46,914 bases of DNA, from contig NZ_JAYGHP010000021.1 in NCBI RefSeq assembly GCF_034932065.1, forward strand, positions 1-46,914. Reading direction: 5' to 3'. Made by a program: the position numbers and the translations under genes. Positions 43,582 through 46,914 of the stretch are shown one piece after another. Each line of letters opens with the position of its first letter. Position 1 is the stretch's first letter. Under the pieces are notes generated by a model. The model had not been told where the DNA came from. It did not search any database and worked only from the letters and a program-made list of their open reading frames with translations. Source of the DNA: Crocosphaera sp. UHCC 0190. Its GTDB lineage: Bacteria > Cyanobacteriota > Cyanobacteriia > Cyanobacteriales > Microcystaceae.

Positions 43582-43609
43582 GTAGAGGCAATTCATGAAT
43601 TGCCTCTAC
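43582..43609. repeat. Perfect 28-base palindrome, GTAG...CTAC family
   Basis: Left half GTAGAGGCAATTCA is exactly complementary to the right half. It shares ends and core with 14635-14662; the arm bases between differ (AGG here, TGT there) with matching changes on the other arm. It lies between the psbA terminator and the 3' end of trmH. Confidence 0.88.
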
Positions 43610-43622
43610 AAAAAACACAAAT

Positions 43623-44282
43623 TTACTGAATAATTTGCCCATTTTCCCCTAAAGAGGGATAAGGTTCCCCTTTTTCTTGATACTTAGCCGCGATATCTGG
43701 ATAACTCCATTCAAATAAAATTCGCTGATAGGTTTCAGGCGCAAGACGGGTATTATCATACATTTTAGCCCCTAATCTTTGGCGTTGTGCTTCAAATAAA
43801 ATAACCGCAGCAGCAACAGAAACATTCAAAGATTGCACCATTCCTAACATGGGAATAATAATATGTCCATCGGCTAATTGGGCAGCTTCTTGACTCACTC
43901 CCCATTTTTCTGCCCCTAATAAAATGGCTGTCGGTTGAGTATAATCGATTTGCCGATAGTCTACAGATTGCTCGCTAAAATGAGCGGCATAAATCCTGAA
44001 ATTTTGTTTTTTAAGATGATTAATTGCCGTTTTTATGTCAGGATGAGGATTAAGAAAAATCCATTTATCACTACCTTTGGCTACTAGAGAAACTTCTGGG
44101 AATTCATCAATAACATTCAGGGTATGCACCTCTAAAATTCCCACAGCATCACAGGTACGAATAATGGCAGATAAATTATGAGATTTATGAACATCTTCTG
44201 TTAAGACAGTTAAATCCGGTTGTCGTTGATTGAGAACTTGTTTTATGCGATGATAGCGTCGAGGAAGCACGTTTTTTTTCAA
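43623..44282 (-). CDS. trmH: tRNA (guanosine18-2'-O)-methyltransferase TrmH
   Basis: 219 residues. SpoU/SPOUT enzyme forming Gm18 in tRNA with SAM. Motifs: NLSAIIRTCDAVGILEVHTLNV, AILLGAEKWGVSQEAA and IPMLGMVQSLNVSVAAAVILFEAQRQR. Its N-terminus RRYHRIKQVLNQRQPDLTVLTEDVHKSHN is the typical TrmH start. The gene runs against psbA, and the palindrome at 43582 lies 14 bases beyond its 3' end. Confidence 0.93.
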   Translation of the reverse strand: MKKNVLPRRYHRIKQVLNQRQPDLTVLTEDVHKSHNLSAIIRTCDAVGILEVHTLNVIDEFPEVSLVAKGSDKWIFLNPHPDIKTAINHLKKQNFRIYAAHFSEQSVDYRQIDYTQPTAILLGAEKWGVSQEAAQLADGHIIIPMLGMVQSLNVSVAAAVILFEAQRQRLGAKMYDNTRLAPETYQRILFEWSYPDIAAKYQEKGEPYPSLGENGQIIQ

Positions 44283-44344
44283 TTAAGGCTTTTAAGATTT
44301 TATCAAGATAGTGGTAAAATAAGGCAAGAAATTTAGAAAAATAT

Positions 44345-45511
44345 ATGAAAACTTACGATTGGATTGTGATTGGTGGTGGTATTACAGGTTCCGCCCTAAG
44401 CTATGAGTTAGTTAAGAAAGGATTAAAGGTTTTACTCTTAGAAAAAGATCCAAATTTTGATAATGCTACCCGCTTGAGTTATGGCGGACTTTCCTATTGG
44501 TCAGCAACCGATAATTTATCCATTGAATTATGTAAAGAAGGACGAGAAATTCAGCAAAATTTATCAGAAGAATTAGCAGCAAATACAGAATTTCGTGAAC
44601 TTGATTTGATGTTAGTCATTGCCTCAGAAGATACGCCGGAAACTATTGCTAAAACTTATCAAAAATTTGCTATTAAACCTCAACTTTTAACGCCACAAGA
44701 AGCTTGTGAACAAGAGCCTTTACTTAACCCTAATGCTATATCTGGCTGTCTTCAATTACCCCATGGACATATTAATCCTCAAAAAACAAATAACGCCTAT
44801 CAGCAAGCATTTTTAAGATTAGGTGGGGAGATTGAATATGAAACAGTCAGCCAATTTTTATGGCAAAAAGATAAGATTGAAGGAGTTCAAACTCTGTCTG
44901 AAAAACATTATAGCAAAAACACGGTTGTTTGTGCGGGAGGATTAACTCGTCTTCTGCTGAAAACGGTTGGTATTAATGTTAATATTTACTTCACCCATTC
45001 TCAATCAATTGTTACCCCACCTCTTGATCTTAAGCTTCGCACTTTAGTGATGCCATCTGCTTTACAAAGACTAATGTTAGAAGAAAAATCTAGGGATGTT
45101 GAGCAACAATCATGGTGGAATCATCCTAGTTCTAATATTATAGCTGATACGATGGAACCTGGGGCAATTCAATTTATGGATGGTAGTTTTTCTTTGGGAC
45201 AAATTAGCCAAATTTGTCCTGATACCAAGGCTAATATTGATAGAAATAGCAGTGAAAAAAGAATTCGTCAAGCTGTGGGTAAAATTCTACCCTCTTTACA
45301 AAATATCCCAGGAAAATTACATCATTGTTTAGTAGCTTTTTGCCCTGATTCTAACTTTTTAGTCGGTCAAATTGAAGGGTTTCAAGGATTACATATATTT
45401 TCAGGGTTTACTAGCACGCTAATTTTTGCTCCACCATTGGCAAGACATTTTGCTTCTTGGGTAACAGAAAATCCTGGAAAATTACCAGTAATTACTGCGG
45501 ATTCTTGTTAA
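44345..45511 (+). CDS. FAD-dependent oxidoreductase (DAO / glycine-oxidase family)
   Basis: 388 residues. The N-terminal Rossmann motif WIVIGGGITGSALSYELVKKGLKVLLLEKD is followed by NATRLSYGGLSYW and, near the end, FSGFTSTLIFAPPLARHFA, the flavin-proximal region of D-amino-acid-oxidase-type enzymes. It probably oxidises an amino or hydroxy acid; substrate unknown. The start is an ATG 8 bases past the intergenic AT-rich stretch, divergent from trmH. Its last 30 bases overlap the 3' end of the DUF2809 pseudogene on the other strand. Confidence 0.82.
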   Translation: MKTYDWIVIGGGITGSALSYELVKKGLKVLLLEKDPNFDNATRLSYGGLSYWSATDNLSIELCKEGREIQQNLSEELAANTEFRELDLMLVIASEDTPETIAKTYQKFAIKPQLLTPQEACEQEPLLNPNAISGCLQLPHGHINPQKTNNAYQQAFLRLGGEIEYETVSQFLWQKDKIEGVQTLSEKHYSKNTVVCAGGLTRLLLKTVGINVNIYFTHSQSIVTPPLDLKLRTLVMPSALQRLMLEEKSRDVEQQSWWNHPSSNIIADTMEPGAIQFMDGSFSLGQISQICPDTKANIDRNSSEKRIRQAVGKILPSLQNIPGKLHHCLVAFCPDSNFLVGQIEGFQGLHIFSGFTSTLIFAPPLARHFASWVTENPGKLPVITADSC

Positions 45512-45876
45512 CCATAACCAACCCAAAAAACATCCGACCAAATAATGAGGAAAATCCCACCAAGAAAAAGTAGTTCCTAGTAATAATTTACCCAAAATAT
45601 GAGAACGAATTAATAGAAGTAAAGGGGGATTCCAAAGTTGTAAAACTTCTAATAAACAAGTAATAATAAATACACAAATAGGAATTAATTTGATAAACTT
45701 TGCCTGAAAAAAGAAATAAAAAGCGAATAAACACCAAAAAATTTCATACCAAATAGCTGCCCCATAATCATTAACCCATTGATGGCCGATTCCCTGATAA
45801 TATTTAGAATATAAACCAAGGGAACTATCAAGATAGATAAAGTAATTAAGAAGTGTTTTCCTGTTATGAATTGCAT
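45482..45876 (-). pseudogene. DUF2809 membrane protein, frameshifted
   Basis: Two frames of the minus strand together encode one DUF2809-type protein. Frame one starts at ATG 45876: MQFITGKHFLITLSILIVPL. The rest of that frame is not DUF2809. A second frame continues with GLYSKYYQGIGHQWVNDYG, then CLLEVLQLWNPPLLLLIRSH and LGTTFSWWDFPHYLVGC, ending at TAA 45484-45482. An extra base in the CCCTTGG run near 45822 (e.g. CCCTTGGG) restores one frame, giving V-P-L-G-L-Y-S-K. So one base is missing, by mutation or sequencing error. It lies two bases after the DUF2993 gene. Confidence 0.85.
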
Positions 45877-45878
45877 TA

Positions 45879-46622
45879 TTAAGAATTGGGAAAATGTGTC
45901 ATTCCTGCTTCAGCTTGTAATTTTAAAGATCCTTTTGTAATATTAACTTCTTGAATTTTCAGAGAAAATCCCTCAATTTTAAACTTCTTAAGATTAAAAA
46001 TATTTTTGGCTTCTTCTAAAATTGGATTCAAGACAATAGAAGATAATTCAGGTTCTTGAAAATACTCAATGTCTTCAATAATAACCCCATTACCTGCTTG
46101 ACAAATGCGGGGAGTAATCTGTAAGCTAACTTCTCGACTTTCTCCTGTATTTTCAACTTTAACATTAGCTATAATCAGCATTTTTCCTGTCTCTAATAAC
46201 CGACAATTAACCTGTTGAAGATGTACCATAACAACTTTTTCATCAAGGATAACTTGGGTATTTTTGGGATTTTTTCTCAAAATTTCCGCAGCAAATGCTC
46301 TGGTAATATCTACTTCAGTTAACAGAATACAAGCTTTTCCCTCGCTCGGTTGGGTTAATTGAATATTGCCCATCAAAGCTTTAAAAGGACTCACTGCAAT
46401 GGTATTAAGGGTAATATTTATTGTCTCCATTCTCAGGGAGTTTTCCACAACCAATCCTTGACAATCAATGACCAAAGATTCTAACATTCCTTGGGCCAAT
46501 AAATTGGGGTCTGTTTTGACATTAACGCTTAATTTCTCCGTCTGCTCTAACTGAGTTGACAGGGCAACTTCCGCAATTTTATTAATCGTTTTTTCGCCTA
46601 AATTATCCAACTTTAAAAACAT
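45879..46622 (-). CDS. DUF2993 protein (LmeA-like lipid-binding)
   Basis: 247 residues, the cyanobacterial DUF2993 family (related to actinobacterial LmeA, a phospholipid-binding protein). Features seen: DPNLLAQGMLESLVIDCQGLVVENSLRMETINITLNTIAVSPFKALMGNIQLTQPSEGKACILLTEVDITRAF, i.e. alternating beta strands suited to a lipid-binding sheet. No signal peptide is evident. The frameshifted DUF2809 gene starts two bases after its stop, so the pair was probably an operon. Upstream is the convergent 3' region of psbD on the same strand. Confidence 0.85.
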   Translation of the reverse strand: MFLKLDNLGEKTINKIAEVALSTQLEQTEKLSVNVKTDPNLLAQGMLESLVIDCQGLVVENSLRMETINITLNTIAVSPFKALMGNIQLTQPSEGKACILLTEVDITRAFAAEILRKNPKNTQVILDEKVVMVHLQQVNCRLLETGKMLIIANVKVENTGESREVSLQITPRICQAGNGVIIEDIEYFQEPELSSIVLNPILEEAKNIFNLKKFKIEGFSLKIQEVNITKGSLKLQAEAGMTHFPNS

Positions 46623-46650
46623 AATTCTCTCAAGGTTTAGAATAATAAAA

Positions 46651-46679
46651 ATAGTTAAAAAGAAACCCCATAAACGGGG
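46651..46679 (-). terminator. Weak terminator after psbD
   Basis: On the minus strand, CCCC-GTTTAT-GGGG is followed by TTTCTTTTT. The stem is only four G-C pairs, but the T run is good and it lies between psbD and the DUF2993 gene. A second imperfect hairpin (AGAAGG ... CCTTCT, about 46706-46732) precedes it. Confidence 0.5.
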
Positions 46680-46745
46680 CGAATGTCAAAGGATTTACAT
46701 GAACTAAGAAGGATGAGATAACCCACCCTTCTCACTAATTTTTCC

Positions 46746-46914
<169 letters not shown>

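Overview
The window is chromosomal DNA from a cyanobacterium. It carries psbA (photosystem II D1), the 3' end of psbD (D2), the photosystem II S4-domain protein, a Ycf20-like protein, plant-type glycerate kinase, a PspA/IM30 protein, and many copies of the HIP1 octamer GCGATCGC. The tmRNA tag, ANNIVNFKRVAVAA, is very close to the tag I recall for Synechocystis. Base composition is AT-rich. This fits the Crocosphaera/Cyanothece/Synechocystis side of the phylum, but I cannot name a species.

Layout. 1-2.2 kb: minus-strand run DUF3611 / Ycf20-like / glycerate kinase behind a bidirectional terminator. 2.3-6.7 kb: class I aminotransferase, then a tight run of a proline-rich membrane protein, PspA and a PlsC-like acyltransferase, probably envelope upkeep. 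6.8-11.3 kb: FAD-reductase/SelD fusion on minus; small secreted protein, RsmE and a TPR protein on plus. 11.7-14.6 kb: DUF3747/SLH envelope protein, one-piece tmRNA (minus, with visible promoter and terminator) and hemB. 14.7-17.3 kb: accessory segment with an SMC/OLD-like ATPase plus a PD-(D/E)XK-like nuclease, then a Uma2 nuclease. 17.5-19.7 kb: a Gly-rich membrane protein with PSII-S4, two small genes and a dense patch of inverted repeats. 19.7-25.5 kb: hydantoinase/oxoprolinase subunits A and B, split by about 2.15 kb holding a retropepsin pair, a decayed copy of the hyuA tail, an unknown two-gene operon and a RelE-type toxin-antitoxin pair. 25.5-28.9 kb: copper-type operon (DUF411, multicopper oxidase, SnoaL/membrane protein). 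29-34.6 kb: trmB, metallophosphoesterase, a PPC-repeat protein facing an unusual S8 protease. 34.6-37.5 kb: DUF4058 fragment, Uma2, trmFO, and an orphan HigA preceded by a HigB stub. 37.6-42.2 kb: lipoate ligase, solute-binding lipoprotein, MscS channel, LRR protein. 42.4-46.9 kb: psbA, trmH, FAD oxidoreductase, frameshifted DUF2809, DUF2993, and the psbD 3' end.

The main signals beyond routine annotation are: (1) a family of 26-34 bp palindromes with GTAG...CTAC ends at gene borders, with compensatory arm changes, two of which supply stop codons; (2) the ATPase/nuclease pair, a candidate defence module that I cannot match to a named system; (3) the split hyuA/hyuB locus with a hyuA-tail pseudogene and unknown small operons; (4) several eroding genes (HigB stub, DUF2809 frameshift, DUF4058 fragment); (5) residue-level oddities in D1 (Trp at the usual Tyr126) and in the S8 protease (Glu at the usual catalytic Asp).
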